A DNA stretch of 64,000 bases from Bryobacterales bacterium (lineage in GTDB: Bacteria; Acidobacteriota; Terriglobia; Bryobacterales; Bryobacteraceae): positions 28,405 to 92,404 of the forward strand of contig JADJWL010000015.1 of the NCBI GenBank assembly GCA_016716385.1, in the 5' to 3' direction. A program made the translations under genes and the position numbers. Positions 17,001 through 25,893 of the stretch are shown here, piece after piece. The notes beneath the pieces were generated by a model. It saw nothing but the letters and a program-made list of their open reading frames with translations. It was not told the origin of the DNA and searched no databases. The first letter of the stretch is position 1; each line of letters starts with the position of its first letter.

Positions 17001-17834
17001 TTACGGCGGCGGGATCTCTTCGTTCAAGCCCCTCGGCCGCGCCGACCATTCCGCGCCGGCGAGCGCGAGCATCGCCGCGAGGAAGCTCCACAAGACGATC
17101 GTCACTGAAATGTAGAACGGCCCGTACTCGTGCATCAGCTTCTGCTTGAATAGCGGCCAGAACGTGACGACGAATAGCTTGAGGATCGAGAGCAGGACGC
17201 CGATGACAACCGCCACCGGCAGAACCCGGCGAAGAGACACCTTCCGGTTGGGCAGCAGCCAGTAAACCAGGACGAGGCTCAGGATGCCCACCGGCAAGGC
17301 GAGCAGTTCATAGGCGAGCCGGGTGAGAACCTCGGTCTTGCCCGCCGTGATCACGAAGGACAGCATGGCGAGGCATCCGGTGAGGAAGACCATGGCGAAG
17401 CTCACCAACTGGTTCTTCACGTAGCCGCGGTTCTTGCTCACGCCCCAGGCACGGTTCAGCGCGACCTCGAACGGCACGAAGATCGCGTTCGCCGTGAACA
17501 GCAGCAGGAAAACAGAAAACGCCTGGAACGGCCCGCGGCTGGCCACGGTGGCGCGCAGATTGCGGGTGATAAACGACGACAGCTCCGACGGGAACGCCTG
17601 GCTAATCGCGTAGTAGATGGCGCGCACGGCGTCCGGCCACTCGAGCAGGTACTGGCAGATCGACACCATCACGATCAGGAACGGGAAGAAGCTCAGCAGG
17701 ACGCCCGCCGCCACCGACAACGCGTAGACGTGTACTTCTACTTCCAGCCAGTAGCGGACCGTGGGCAGGAACCACTCCGCGGCGCGCGATCCGGGTGTCA
17801 AACGCAGGCTCGGCGGGCGGAGTTTGGAAGGCAT
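17001..17834 (-). CDS. YihY/UPF0761-family inner-membrane protein (formerly RNase BN-like)
   Basis: From the ATG at 17834 the protein has 277 residues (MPSKLRPPSLRLTPGSRAAE). It has about six membrane segments: ALSVAAGVLLSFFPFLIVMV, FQAFSVFLLLFTANAIF, LVSFAMVFLTGCLAMLSFVI, LALPVGILSLVLVYWLLP and others. The conserved FVPFEVALNRAWGV motif is typical of the YihY/BrkB family, whose molecular role is not settled. The open frame extends upstream through low-quality sequence overlapping the divergent lipase-like gene; that extension is rejected. Confidence 0.85.
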   Translation of the reverse strand: MPSKLRPPSLRLTPGSRAAEWFLPTVRYWLEVEVHVYALSVAAGVLLSFFPFLIVMVSICQYLLEWPDAVRAIYYAISQAFPSELSSFITRNLRATVASRGPFQAFSVFLLLFTANAIFVPFEVALNRAWGVSKNRGYVKNQLVSFAMVFLTGCLAMLSFVITAGKTEVLTRLAYELLALPVGILSLVLVYWLLPNRKVSLRRVLPVAVVIGVLLSILKLFVVTFWPLFKQKLMHEYGPFYISVTIVLWSFLAAMLALAGAEWSARPRGLNEEIPPP

Positions 17835-17882
17835 CGCGTCCTTCCCATTATGGCGTTCCCGCCGCGTGCTATCACAGAAGGG

Positions 17883-19682
17883 ATGTCCCGCTTTCTCGCC
17901 GCGCTCCTCTTCCCCGGGTTGGTCTTCGGCCAGTTGCTTTCCCCAGGCGCACCCGTTCCCAGAACCCAGCATCCGCCCCTGGTTTTCCTCAACGGCTACC
18001 AGTCCGATTGCGGCGGCGCCACCTTCGCCGGCACGTTCGGCCAGGCGGACCAGGTGTTCGCGCAGGAGGGACGGACCAGCGTCTTCTTCAACAACTGCTC
18101 GGTCGCCGGCAAGCCGCCGATTGAAGACCTGGGACGCGCGTTCGGGACCTTCCTGCGGGGGTTGCGGCACACGGACGGCGCGCCGGTGAACGAGGTCGAC
18201 ATCGTGGCGCACAGCATGGGCGGATTGATCGTGCGCAGCTTCCTGTCCGGCAAGCAGGCGGCCGTGCCGGCGTTCGCGCCCCCGGGGACCACGGGAATCC
18301 GGAAGATCGTCTTCGTGGCGGCACCGCATTTCGGGTCGGCGCTTCCCTCGACGCTGGCGCCCGCCGACGCCCAAGGCCAGCAGTTGGTGAGAGGCCACCC
18401 CCTGCAATACGACCTGGCGACGTGGAACCAGGGCTCGGAGGACTTGCGCGGCATCGACGCGATTTCCGTGCTCGGAAACATCGGCGGAGGGTCACTCTTT
18501 GCCTCCCCCCAACGCAGCCACGACAGCACCGTGACGCTCTCCAGCGGGTCGCTCGACTTCATCGAGCCCGGGCGAACGCGCATTCTGCCCTATTGCCACG
18601 TGACACCGTCCGGCATCGTTGTGCTTCTCGGACTCTGTCCGGCGAATGCGCCCGCGCTGGCGGCTATGAACAACGCCGACCATCTCACAGCGCGCATCGT
18701 CCGTTCGTTCCTGAACGGCACCGACGAGTGGAAGTCGATTGGCGACGCGCCGGCGCAGAACGAGTTTCTCGGGTCGAACGCGGGGATCCAGGTGCGGTGG
18801 AGGAGTGAAAGCGATGAAGCCATCAACCTCGCTTCGGCCGAAGTGCGGGGTCCGGACGGGCAGGCGCGGACGCTGGAGATCGACGGGCCCACGGCGGCGA
18901 TCGACCTGACTCCCGCGGGAGACAGCGTGCTGACGCTGCGCGCTCCGTCGGGTGACCGTGTCGTGAATGTCGCGCTGCCGGCCGGGGGCACGCGGACCCT
19001 GCTGGTGCAGGACGGCCCGCAGATTGCGCGGGTGATTCCCGCGGCGAACAACGTGTCTCCGCTGGCGGTGGCGCCCGGAACGTTCCTCTCGATCTATGGC
19101 GCGCGTCTTGCCGACGGGATCGTGGTGGCGGATACGTTTCCGTTTCCCACGACGCTGGGCGGTGTGAGCGTCAATGTGAACGGGACGGCGCTGCCGGTTC
19201 AGGTGGTGACACCGGGTCAGGTCAACGTGATCCTGCCGTACGGGTTGAGCGGGCTTGTGGCTCTGACGCTGCGGAACGCCTCGGGACGCCATACTGTCAA
19301 CGTGATGATCGAGCCGGCCATGCCCGCGCTGTTCCAGAGGCTCTACGACGGCGTCCTGCACGTGGCCGCGCTCAATGCGGTGACCAACGAGATCCTGACG
19401 CCGGCGAATCCGACAGCGGCGGGGGAGTTCGTCGCACTCTATCTGACCGGCTTGGGCGAGACGGCGCCGCGGGATGGACTGGATTGGGCCCTTATCCAGC
19501 CCACGGTGACGATTGACGGCAGGCCGTGCACCCTGCAGTTTGCCGGGCGCGCGCCCGGATTCGTCGGGTTGGACCAGGTGAACTGCCAGGTGGCGGGGGA
19601 TCAGCCGGCGAATCCCGCCGCGCCGGTGATCGTGCGCTCCGGAAATCGCGCCAGTCTGCCGGTGACGATCCCGGTGCGGTGA
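17883..19682 (+). CDS. Exported lipase-like hydrolase with a C-terminal TIGR03437-like module
   Basis: The protein has 599 residues from ATG 17883, with a signal peptide (MSRFLAALLFPGLVFG). Residues about 30-290 form an alpha/beta hydrolase: PPLVFLNGYQSDCGG for the oxyanion region and DIVAHSMGGLIVRSF with the nucleophile Ser, as in triacylglycerol lipases and PGAP1-like esterases. The C-terminal part (about 370-599) contains the Solibacter-type module: VSPLAVAPGTFLSIYGARLA, VQVVTPGQVNVILPYG, GEFVALYLTGLGE and GFVGLDQVNCQV. That module is found on many exported acidobacterial proteins and has no assigned role. Likely periplasmic or surface located. Confidence 0.8.
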   Translation: MSRFLAALLFPGLVFGQLLSPGAPVPRTQHPPLVFLNGYQSDCGGATFAGTFGQADQVFAQEGRTSVFFNNCSVAGKPPIEDLGRAFGTFLRGLRHTDGAPVNEVDIVAHSMGGLIVRSFLSGKQAAVPAFAPPGTTGIRKIVFVAAPHFGSALPSTLAPADAQGQQLVRGHPLQYDLATWNQGSEDLRGIDAISVLGNIGGGSLFASPQRSHDSTVTLSSGSLDFIEPGRTRILPYCHVTPSGIVVLLGLCPANAPALAAMNNADHLTARIVRSFLNGTDEWKSIGDAPAQNEFLGSNAGIQVRWRSESDEAINLASAEVRGPDGQARTLEIDGPTAAIDLTPAGDSVLTLRAPSGDRVVNVALPAGGTRTLLVQDGPQIARVIPAANNVSPLAVAPGTFLSIYGARLADGIVVADTFPFPTTLGGVSVNVNGTALPVQVVTPGQVNVILPYGLSGLVALTLRNASGRHTVNVMIEPAMPALFQRLYDGVLHVAALNAVTNEILTPANPTAAGEFVALYLTGLGETAPRDGLDWALIQPTVTIDGRPCTLQFAGRAPGFVGLDQVNCQVAGDQPANPAAPVIVRSGNRASLPVTIPVR

Positions 19683-19687
19683 CCAGG

Positions 19688-20854
19688 CTAGACGCCCTTA
19701 TAGGGAAATCGTTTGGCGAGCATGGCGAAATCCATCTCGATGCCCAAACCCGGACGGTCCGGCAGAGTGACCTTTCCGTTCTTCTGCGCCGGACAAGTCC
19801 CGCGCGTGAGTTCGCGGAAGACCGGGTCGCTGGCGCCGTCCCACTCCTGGAACAGGAAATTCCTGCAGCAGCAGGCCGCATGGATCGAGGCCACATGCGC
19901 CACCGGGCCGTACCACTGGTGCGGCGCCAGTTCCACGCCGTAGACCTCGGCGAAGTTGGCGATCTTGCGCATCTCCGTGATACCGCCGCAGTGGACCACG
20001 TCCGGCTGGATGATCGCCGCGCCGCGATGGTCCAGGAGGTGGCGGAAGTCGAAACGCGTCAACAGTCCTTCGCCGGTCGCCACCGGCACCGGACTCTTCG
20101 CGGCCAATTCGCCCAGCACCTGCGGGCTTTCCCTCTGCGTCGGCTCCTCAATGAACAGCGGCTTGTACGGGGCCACCGCGTGGGCAAACGCCAGCGCCTC
20201 GCGCGGCGAAAATGTTTCAAACATTTCGAGCGCCAGGTCGAGACGGTCCCCTACGGCTTTGCGGATCGCATCGAGCCGGGCCACGGTGGTCGCGATGCGG
20301 TCGCGCAAGGTGGCCTCGCGCCGCACCACCCACTTCACGGCAGTCCAGCCCTCTTCGACGGTCGCCTGCGCGCGCTCCGCAAGCGCGGCCGGCGAGCCGT
20401 CGCGTGCTGTCGAGTCCCAGTGGCTGTAGTAGACGCCGAGAGGGTTGTGCACAGGTCCGCCAAGCAGCCGCCACACCGGGACGCCGAGCCGCTTCGCCTC
20501 GATGTCCCACAACGCGATGTCCACGGCCGACAGCGCCGTCATGAGCGGCGAGCCGTCGCGCCACCGGTTCAGGCGGTAGTACATGCGGTCCCAGTGGTCC
20601 TCGACGCCCGAAGGGTCCTTGCCGGTGAAGTGCGGCTCCAACCAGCGGATCGCCTGCTCCACGATTGCCGCGCGCGCCGGCAGCGATCCTTCGCCGAGGC
20701 CCACGATCCCACCGTCAGTGTGGATTTCGAGGAAGAGATAGTCGCGCTGGATCGTGGCCTTGTGGGTGACGAAGCGGGTGATCTTCAGTCCGCCCAGGGG
20801 TTGTGCCATGAGCCGCGCGCCGGTCAGCGCACCAAGAAACGTGCGGCGCCGCAC
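19688..20854 (-). CDS. Tat-exported MR/MLE-type enolase-superfamily enzyme (galactonate dehydratase-like)
   Basis: From the GTG at 20854, one base after the DUF4139 stop, the protein has 388 residues and opens with a twin-arginine signal (RRRTFLGALTGARLMA). The barrel resembles the mandelate racemase subgroup and sugar-acid dehydratases: MTALSAVDIALWDIEAKRLG, PLFIEEPTQ, VATGEGLLTRFDF, GGITEMRKIANFAE and LAPHQWYGPVAHVA with the catalytic His. The first metal-ligand position, usually Asp in DFHG-like sequences, reads EMFE here, so the ligand may be Glu. A periplasmic location is unusual for this family. Substrate unknown. Confidence 0.75.
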   Translation of the reverse strand: MRRRTFLGALTGARLMAQPLGGLKITRFVTHKATIQRDYLFLEIHTDGGIVGLGEGSLPARAAIVEQAIRWLEPHFTGKDPSGVEDHWDRMYYRLNRWRDGSPLMTALSAVDIALWDIEAKRLGVPVWRLLGGPVHNPLGVYYSHWDSTARDGSPAALAERAQATVEEGWTAVKWVVRREATLRDRIATTVARLDAIRKAVGDRLDLALEMFETFSPREALAFAHAVAPYKPLFIEEPTQRESPQVLGELAAKSPVPVATGEGLLTRFDFRHLLDHRGAAIIQPDVVHCGGITEMRKIANFAEVYGVELAPHQWYGPVAHVASIHAACCCRNFLFQEWDGASDPVFRELTRGTCPAQKNGKVTLPDRPGLGIEMDFAMLAKRFPYKGV

Positions 20855-20855
20855 G

Positions 20856-22838
20856 TCAGAACTCCGCGGCTTCGATCGCCTGATTGAGCTCGATGCGCAG
20901 TTTCGCCAACTCGCGATCCTGCTGGGCGGCCTGGTCGCGCAGGACGGCGAGTTGCTTCTCCTGTTCTTCAAGCTGCCGCGCGTAGGCCTGCACCTGCGCC
21001 TGCTGGCCGGACACGCGGTTGAGGCTGTCGATGTTCTGGCGGATGCGCTGCTGGTCCTGCGCGATGGCGGCCATCTCGTCCTGGGCCTGTTTGCGCGCGG
21101 CTTCGGCGTCCGCGATGCGGCGCTTGATGCCGATGATCTGCTCGATCTGGCGGCGGGCGGCGGCGGACAACGACACGTTCGACGCGTAGGTGACCAGTAC
21201 GTCCGGCGTCAGGTTCGTCAGCATTTCAGTCGACTCGATCACCCGCTCCTCCCGCACCACAAACTTCTGTTCAGAGCCCGGGTTGAGCTTCACTTCGAAG
21301 CGGTTCGCGGACGCCGTGGTCTCAACCGGTTTCGGCTCGAGAACGGTGTAGCCGCGCCGCTGGGGCCGCTCGATCCACAATGTCTTGGCCTGCGCGTCGA
21401 CGTTGCGGATCGTATACGTAGCCGTGTCCACGACCGCCGCACGCGACGTGAGGACGCCGCGCCGGACGCGGATCTCGCGGACCGCATCGCGGCGTGCATC
21501 GAATGCCGTGCTGATGCGCGTGCCCAGATCCACGGCGTAGCTGATGAGGCGGCGGTCGCCGGATTTGAGCGTCTCCATCAGTGCCTCGCCGCCGTAGGCG
21601 CCCTCGGCGAATACCGTGATGGGGCCGCCGTCGAGCGTCTTGCCGGTCTTGTTGATCAGCTCCGCGGCGGATGTCGGATGCGGCGACGTGTGATTGGTGT
21701 AAACCAGGAGCTTGCGCGCCTCGACAGTCTGCTGCAGAAACGGCAGCATGGCGGATTCCGACGCCCGTACGGTGACCGGCTGCGGCAGGACGTACTCGAA
21801 CAGGTCGCCCAGATCCCGGCCTTCCGCGGTGGCGGCCACCGAGCTGGGTGCGGCTTCGCGCTCCATCGCCGGGGCTGGCGCGGCGGCCATCATCGGCATG
21901 CGGGGTGCGGCCTTCGCGCGTCCGGCGACCTGATCGTCCCGCATCAGGTTCTGCAGCGTCGCTTCGTGCACCACCGGCGCCTGGGCGTACTCGTCCGGCA
22001 GGTCGGCTACAGGCCGATTGACGTAGCGGGGCTCGTAGATCGGACTGAGAAAGGAGATGGGACGCCCGGACACCAGCGATAGCCGGACTCCCTGCCAGTC
22101 TTCGCCGGTGGTGTTGTCGATGATCGCCCAGCCTTCGAGCGTCGGTTGGCCAGTCTTTCCGAAGATCAGCCGGTAGCTCGACTTCCAGGCTGGAGACGGA
22201 ACGATGTAGCGCACGGCGATTTCCCTGGCACCGGAGCCGGCCGAGTCAATGAAGACGCCGCGGCGCTCGCGGGAGCGGGTCTGAGCCAGAACGCGCAGGT
22301 ACTCCTGAAATTGGGTTTGCAGCGCGGGATCGAGGAAGCTGACGGCGGAGGCGGTCGTGAGCTCCACCGTCATCAGATCCCCCTGCTCATTGAGCAGGGT
22401 CAACTGCTCGCGCGGGGGGGTGTCGTCGCCCGCTTCCTGCAGTCTCCCACCGACGACGGAACCGGAGTACTCGCTCCCGGCCGTGCGGACGCGGAGGCGG
22501 GCGCCCCGCAACTGATCCAGGAAGACGCTGAGCGGCTGATTCGGCTTAATTTGGAAAGGAAAATCACTGAGTTTCCGCTCGGCAGGTTCGGCCGAATCAT
22601 AGCGCACGCCGGCGACCGGGCCGCGCTGGTCGGTGATCGTGAGCGACTTCAGCACGTCGCTCATTTGCTCGGCCTTGAATTCGAGACGCGCCGTCTCTCC
22701 GGCGGCGAGCGTTCCGGAGCGCTCAAAATAGCCGATTCCGTGTTTATAAAGAGTGATGGTTCTGACTGGAAGTTCCGCCGCCATCGCGCCTCCCGTCGCC
22801 ACGAGCGCCACCCAATTTAGCAGGGTCCAGGGCCGCAT
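20856..22838 (-). CDS. DUF4139-type exported protein
   Basis: A 660-residue protein with a signal peptide (MRPWTLLNWVALVATGGAMA). Residues about 25-100 contain the typical ITLYKHGIGYFERSGTLAAG and MSDVLKSLTITD, the N-terminal half of DUF4139 proteins; the central part (WKSSYRLIFG, GWAIIDNTTGEDWQGVRLSL) is the conserved beta-rich DUF4139 region. The last 80 residues are a long coiled coil (IGIKRRIADAEAARKQ through LRIELNQAIEAAEF). The family has no established biochemical role; the export signal and coiled coil suggest a periplasmic or outer-surface structural part. It is followed directly by the MR/MLE gene. Confidence 0.75.
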   Translation of the reverse strand: MRPWTLLNWVALVATGGAMAAELPVRTITLYKHGIGYFERSGTLAAGETARLEFKAEQMSDVLKSLTITDQRGPVAGVRYDSAEPAERKLSDFPFQIKPNQPLSVFLDQLRGARLRVRTAGSEYSGSVVGGRLQEAGDDTPPREQLTLLNEQGDLMTVELTTASAVSFLDPALQTQFQEYLRVLAQTRSRERRGVFIDSAGSGAREIAVRYIVPSPAWKSSYRLIFGKTGQPTLEGWAIIDNTTGEDWQGVRLSLVSGRPISFLSPIYEPRYVNRPVADLPDEYAQAPVVHEATLQNLMRDDQVAGRAKAAPRMPMMAAAPAPAMEREAAPSSVAATAEGRDLGDLFEYVLPQPVTVRASESAMLPFLQQTVEARKLLVYTNHTSPHPTSAAELINKTGKTLDGGPITVFAEGAYGGEALMETLKSGDRRLISYAVDLGTRISTAFDARRDAVREIRVRRGVLTSRAAVVDTATYTIRNVDAQAKTLWIERPQRRGYTVLEPKPVETTASANRFEVKLNPGSEQKFVVREERVIESTEMLTNLTPDVLVTYASNVSLSAAARRQIEQIIGIKRRIADAEAARKQAQDEMAAIAQDQQRIRQNIDSLNRVSGQQAQVQAYARQLEEQEKQLAVLRDQAAQQDRELAKLRIELNQAIEAAEF

Positions 22839-22885
22839 GCCCCTAGCTTGACATAAGTTTCAGCGACGCGTCACACTTTGTAGGA

Positions 22886-24262
22886 ATGTCTCGCGCCCCG
22901 CGTGCGAATGCCGCGAACTCCTTGTTTTGTTGGGTCGCACTCGGACTCCTCCTCGCACTGCCGTTGCGTGCCCAGGAAGAAGCAGGAGAGCCGGAGCAAC
23001 CGGCCTACTCCGGTCCCGCCGTGCTTTCCCGCAGCAGTGGATCGATTCTCCGGCTGCCGCGCGAGAGCGTTCGCTTCCGGCCGATGTTCGGAGTCAACGG
23101 CGTCTACGACACTTCGTTTGCTGCGGTGTCGGTCGACGAACAGGGCAACCAGATCCAGCAGAACCTCACGGGTGTCGAAGGGACTGCGGGCATCCTTGGC
23201 TTCCGGCGCTTTCGCAGGGGCAACGTGAGCGCGGACTATCGCGGCAACTACCGCCGCTACAACCAGAGTCAACTCTTCAATGGCTCGGACCACTTGTTCG
23301 CCCTTGGATACACCCACCAGGTCAACCGGCAGGTGCAGTTCTCTCTGCGCCAGACCGCAGGCACCTTCCAACGCGGCTTCTTCTTCCCGATGGCTTTGGG
23401 AACTGTGACTCCTGACGAAACGAACATTCCACGCGATGAGATTTTCGATTCAAGAGTCTACTACTCGGACTCCTCTGCCGACGTGACCGTCAGGTTGTCC
23501 GCGCGCTCCTCAGTCAACATGGGAGGCGACGCTTTTGTGGTCCGGCGCAAGGCCTCGGCTCTGTTTGGCGTCACTGGGGGAGGCGCTCGCGCTGACTACT
23601 CGAGAAGGATGACCCGCAATGTCACGCTGGGTGCACAGTACAACTTCAACAAGTTCAATTTCACGAATTCGTTTGGCGCGACCGACCTGCATACGGTGGC
23701 ATTGAACTACGGGCACAGGCTGGGCCGGAGAACCGAGCTTGCTCTCTCAGCTGGCGGAATGCGGGTAGAGTTGCAGTCGCTGCGGTCGGTCCCTGTCGAT
23801 CCCGTCTTAGAGGCGATCCTGGGGATTCGAAGCGGTATTGAAGCTTTCTACAACGTGAACTATCTGCCGTACGCATCGATTCGGCTGACGCAGGGCTACC
23901 GGCAAGGTTCCCTGACCGTGTCGGCGTCTTCAGGAGTCACTCCCGGGAATGGACTGCTCCTGACGGCGCGGCAACAACAGTTCAACACGAATTACACATA
24001 CACCGGCATCCGGCGCTGGAATTTCGGATTCGGCCTGTACTACTCCGAAATGAGCGCCGTGACCCAGCAGATTGGCCCGTTTACCACGTACGGCGGAGGT
24101 TCGGGCGCGAGCTACGCGCTCGGTCAAGGACTGCATTTGAACTCGCGTGTTGACTACCGCAAGTTCACCGTCGGGGGTGAATCAAACTTCCTCCGCTCCG
24201 GGGTCCGGTTCACGGTTGGCCTGTCCTACGCGCCCGGCGATTTTCCGCTCACGTTGTGGTGA
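22886..24262 (+). CDS. Outer-membrane beta-barrel protein
   Basis: This 458-residue protein has a signal peptide (SLFCWVALGLLLALPLRAQ) and then alternating aromatic/polar strands throughout: GNVSADYRGNYRRYNQSQLF, FALGYTHQVNRQVQFSLRQT, VTLGAQYNFNKFNFTNSFG and others. It ends in SYAPGDFPLTLW, a terminal aromatic residue after a strand, as expected for barrel insertion by the BAM machinery. No plug or TonB box is seen, so a porin-like or polysaccharide-export role is possible but unproven. Its stop overlaps the start of a receiver-domain gene. Confidence 0.7.
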   Translation: MSRAPRANAANSLFCWVALGLLLALPLRAQEEAGEPEQPAYSGPAVLSRSSGSILRLPRESVRFRPMFGVNGVYDTSFAAVSVDEQGNQIQQNLTGVEGTAGILGFRRFRRGNVSADYRGNYRRYNQSQLFNGSDHLFALGYTHQVNRQVQFSLRQTAGTFQRGFFFPMALGTVTPDETNIPRDEIFDSRVYYSDSSADVTVRLSARSSVNMGGDAFVVRRKASALFGVTGGGARADYSRRMTRNVTLGAQYNFNKFNFTNSFGATDLHTVALNYGHRLGRRTELALSAGGMRVELQSLRSVPVDPVLEAILGIRSGIEAFYNVNYLPYASIRLTQGYRQGSLTVSASSGVTPGNGLLLTARQQQFNTNYTYTGIRRWNFGFGLYYSEMSAVTQQIGPFTTYGGGSGASYALGQGLHLNSRVDYRKFTVGGESNFLRSGVRFTVGLSYAPGDFPLTLW

Positions 24263-24639
24263 TGCCTGCACGCATCCTGATTGTCGACGACGACCCGCTT
24301 CTCATCCGGTTCACCGAAAAGTACCTGGTCCGGCACGGCTATGAGGCGCACGGGTGCCGGACGGCCGGTGAAGCGTGGCAGCGCATGTGCAGGAGCGAGT
24401 ACGGACTCGTGCTGATCGACGTCAGCCTGCCGGCCGAGCTGGACGCCATGTCGGCGGAAGATCTGGCCTTGCGGCTTCTCGACACGTTTCCGCACGCCGG
24501 GGTCCTCCTGTGGAGCGGGTATCCCTTCAGCCTCGAGGACCTGCGGACGCAATACGGCTCGCGCATCGGCTTCTTGCATAAGCCGTTCACTCCGGCCGCC
24601 CTGCTGGCGGCCGTCGAAGGCGTGGCGCCGCCCGCCTGA
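24262..24639 (+). CDS. Stand-alone response-regulator receiver domain
   Basis: A 125-residue protein consisting of a single receiver domain. The acidic pair is in RILIVDDDPLLIRF, the phospho-acceptor Asp in LVLIDVSLPAELD, and the conserved Lys in FLHKPF. The loop after the phospho-acceptor has an insertion of several residues (ELDAMSAEDLAL) compared with CheY. There is no output domain. The ATG at 24262 overlaps the stop of the beta-barrel gene by one base. The partner kinase is not in the window. Confidence 0.85.
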   Translation: MPARILIVDDDPLLIRFTEKYLVRHGYEAHGCRTAGEAWQRMCRSEYGLVLIDVSLPAELDAMSAEDLALRLLDTFPHAGVLLWSGYPFSLEDLRTQYGSRIGFLHKPFTPAALLAAVEGVAPPA

Positions 24640-24648
24640 GCGCGCTGC

Positions 24649-24654
24649 TATACT
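24649..24654 (+). promoter_or_regulatory. -10-like element (TATACT) close to the start of the next gene
   Basis: TATACT ends nine bases before the ATG at 24664, so transcription would start almost at the start codon and the mRNA would have little or no leader. No Shine-Dalgarno sequence is present and no good -35 box is seen. Confidence 0.4.
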
Positions 24655-24663
24655 GCGGGTGAC

Positions 24664-25473
24664 ATGGCCGCAGCGTCCTGGCTGCCGGCGATCGCTCTGC
24701 TGGTCCCTTGCTTGTGGAGCCAGAACCCCGGAACCCTGGCGCCGTCCTATTCCGAAGAAAGCATCGTCAACGCCGCAGATCACCGCGCCGGTCACCTGGC
24801 GCCGAATACCCTGGCGACCATCTACGGCAGCCACCTGTCATGGGAACAGCGCGCTGTGGGCGTGGCGGATCTGCGGGGAGGCGCTTTGCCGGACCGCCTG
24901 GCCGGCGTGACCGTCCTGGTGGCGAACATCCCGGCGCCGGTGTTGTTCGTCTCGCCGGGGCAGGTCAACTTTTTGATTCCACCCTCCCTGCGTCCGGGCC
25001 AGGTCACGGTGCGCGTGCAGCGGGACGGAACGGCGGGTCCGGCGGTACGCATCCCGCTGGCGGAAACCGCGCCGGCCGCGTTTCAACTGGATGCCACCAC
25101 CGTCATCGCGACACATCCGGATGGATCGCTGATCGACGGAACGCACCCGGCCGAACCGGGCGGCGCCGCCGTGCTGTATGTGACCGGACTTGGACGCACG
25201 GACCCGGACCAGGTGCCGGGCGCGCTAGCCCTCTATCCGGCGCGCATCGTGGCGGAACGCTCGGTGCGCATCCTGTTTGACGGAGAACCCCTGGCCGACG
25301 ACAGCGTGTTCTACGCCGGCGTCACACCCGGATTCGCCGGTCTATACCAAATCAATTTCTGGCTTCCCGATGCACTGCCGGAGGATCCGTTGCTGCAAGT
25401 CCGGGTGAGCGAATCGGCGAGCGTTGGGACCGTCCGATTCCCCACTCGGCCCGTTTCCGCAACCAGTCCCTGA
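24664..25473 (+). CDS. Exported TIGR03437-like module protein
   Basis: A 269-residue protein with an N-terminal signal peptide (MAAASWLPAIALLVPCLWSQ). The rest is essentially the Solibacter-type module seen at the C terminus of the lipase-like protein at 17.9 kb: IVNAADHRAGHLAPNTLATI, VANIPAPVLFVSPGQVNFLI, GGAAVLYVTGLGRTDP and GVTPGFAGLYQINFWLPDAL. Here it is stand-alone. The module is a probable beta-sandwich pair of unknown function. A -10-like box nine bases before the ATG suggests its own promoter and a leaderless mRNA. Confidence 0.75.
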   Translation: MAAASWLPAIALLVPCLWSQNPGTLAPSYSEESIVNAADHRAGHLAPNTLATIYGSHLSWEQRAVGVADLRGGALPDRLAGVTVLVANIPAPVLFVSPGQVNFLIPPSLRPGQVTVRVQRDGTAGPAVRIPLAETAPAAFQLDATTVIATHPDGSLIDGTHPAEPGGAAVLYVTGLGRTDPDQVPGALALYPARIVAERSVRILFDGEPLADDSVFYAGVTPGFAGLYQINFWLPDALPEDPLLQVRVSESASVGTVRFPTRPVSATSP

Positions 25474-25480
25474 AGATCGT

Positions 25481-25510
25481 TTGTCTTCCTCAATTGCCCT
25501 ATGCTATAAA
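25481..25510 (+). promoter_or_regulatory. Promoter of the ferredoxin gene
   Basis: TTGTCT (25481-25486) and TATAAA (25505-25510) are separated by 18 bases, a good sigma-70-type promoter. An AGGAGG at 25517-25522 lies 22 bases before the ferredoxin ATG, which is too far for ordinary initiation. Confidence 0.5.
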
Positions 25511-25544
25511 CCCCACAGGAGGCGAAGACCCTCTTCCACCAACT

Positions 25545-25805
25545 ATGGCTTACGTAATCGCTGAACCCTGCATCGGTACGAAGGACACGGCGTGTGTCGA
25601 CGCCTGCCCGGTCGACTGCATTCACCCGAAGAAGGACGACCCCCGTCACGCCGAAGAAGAACTGCTCTACATCGACCCGGTCGAATGCATCGACTGCGGG
25701 GCGTGCGTTCCCGTGTGTCCTGTCTCGGCGATTTTCGCCCTGGACGATCTGCCGGAGAAGTGGGCAGACTTCACGCAGCGCAATGCGGCCTATTTCGGAC
25801 GCTAA
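25545..25805 (+). CDS. fdxA: Ferredoxin, 7Fe type
   Basis: An 86-residue electron carrier from ATG 25545. The first cysteine set, CIGTKDTACVDACPVDC, lacks the second cysteine of a full CxxCxxC motif, as in [3Fe-4S][4Fe-4S] FdxA proteins. The second set, CIDCGACVPVCP, is complete. The extension ALDDLPEKWADFTQRNAAYF is also typical. A promoter lies upstream and a strong terminator follows, so it is a single-gene transcript. Redox partners are not in the window. Confidence 0.9.
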   Translation: MAYVIAEPCIGTKDTACVDACPVDCIHPKKDDPRHAEEELLYIDPVECIDCGACVPVCPVSAIFALDDLPEKWADFTQRNAAYFGR

Positions 25806-25827
25806 GCAGCCTGATCCGATCCGCTCT

Positions 25828-25866
25828 GGCGGGCTCCGGTGAAGTAACCTGGAGCCCGCCTTCTTT
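25828..25866 (+). terminator. Rho-independent terminator after the ferredoxin gene
   Basis: GGCGGGCTCC (25828-25837) and GGAGCCCGCC (25851-25860) form a perfect 10-base-pair GC-rich stem with a 13-base loop, followed by TTCTTT. It lies 22 bases after the ferredoxin stop and before nagA. Confidence 0.85.
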
Positions 25867-25893
25867 CGTCCTAACTCTTAACACCCCACCAGC

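Noticed and set aside
17835..18407. Upstream extension of the YihY-family frame (about 190 extra residues)
   Set aside because: The extension lacks any family resemblance and overlaps the signal peptide and catalytic domain of the divergent lipase-like gene; MPSKL at 17834 is the natural start.
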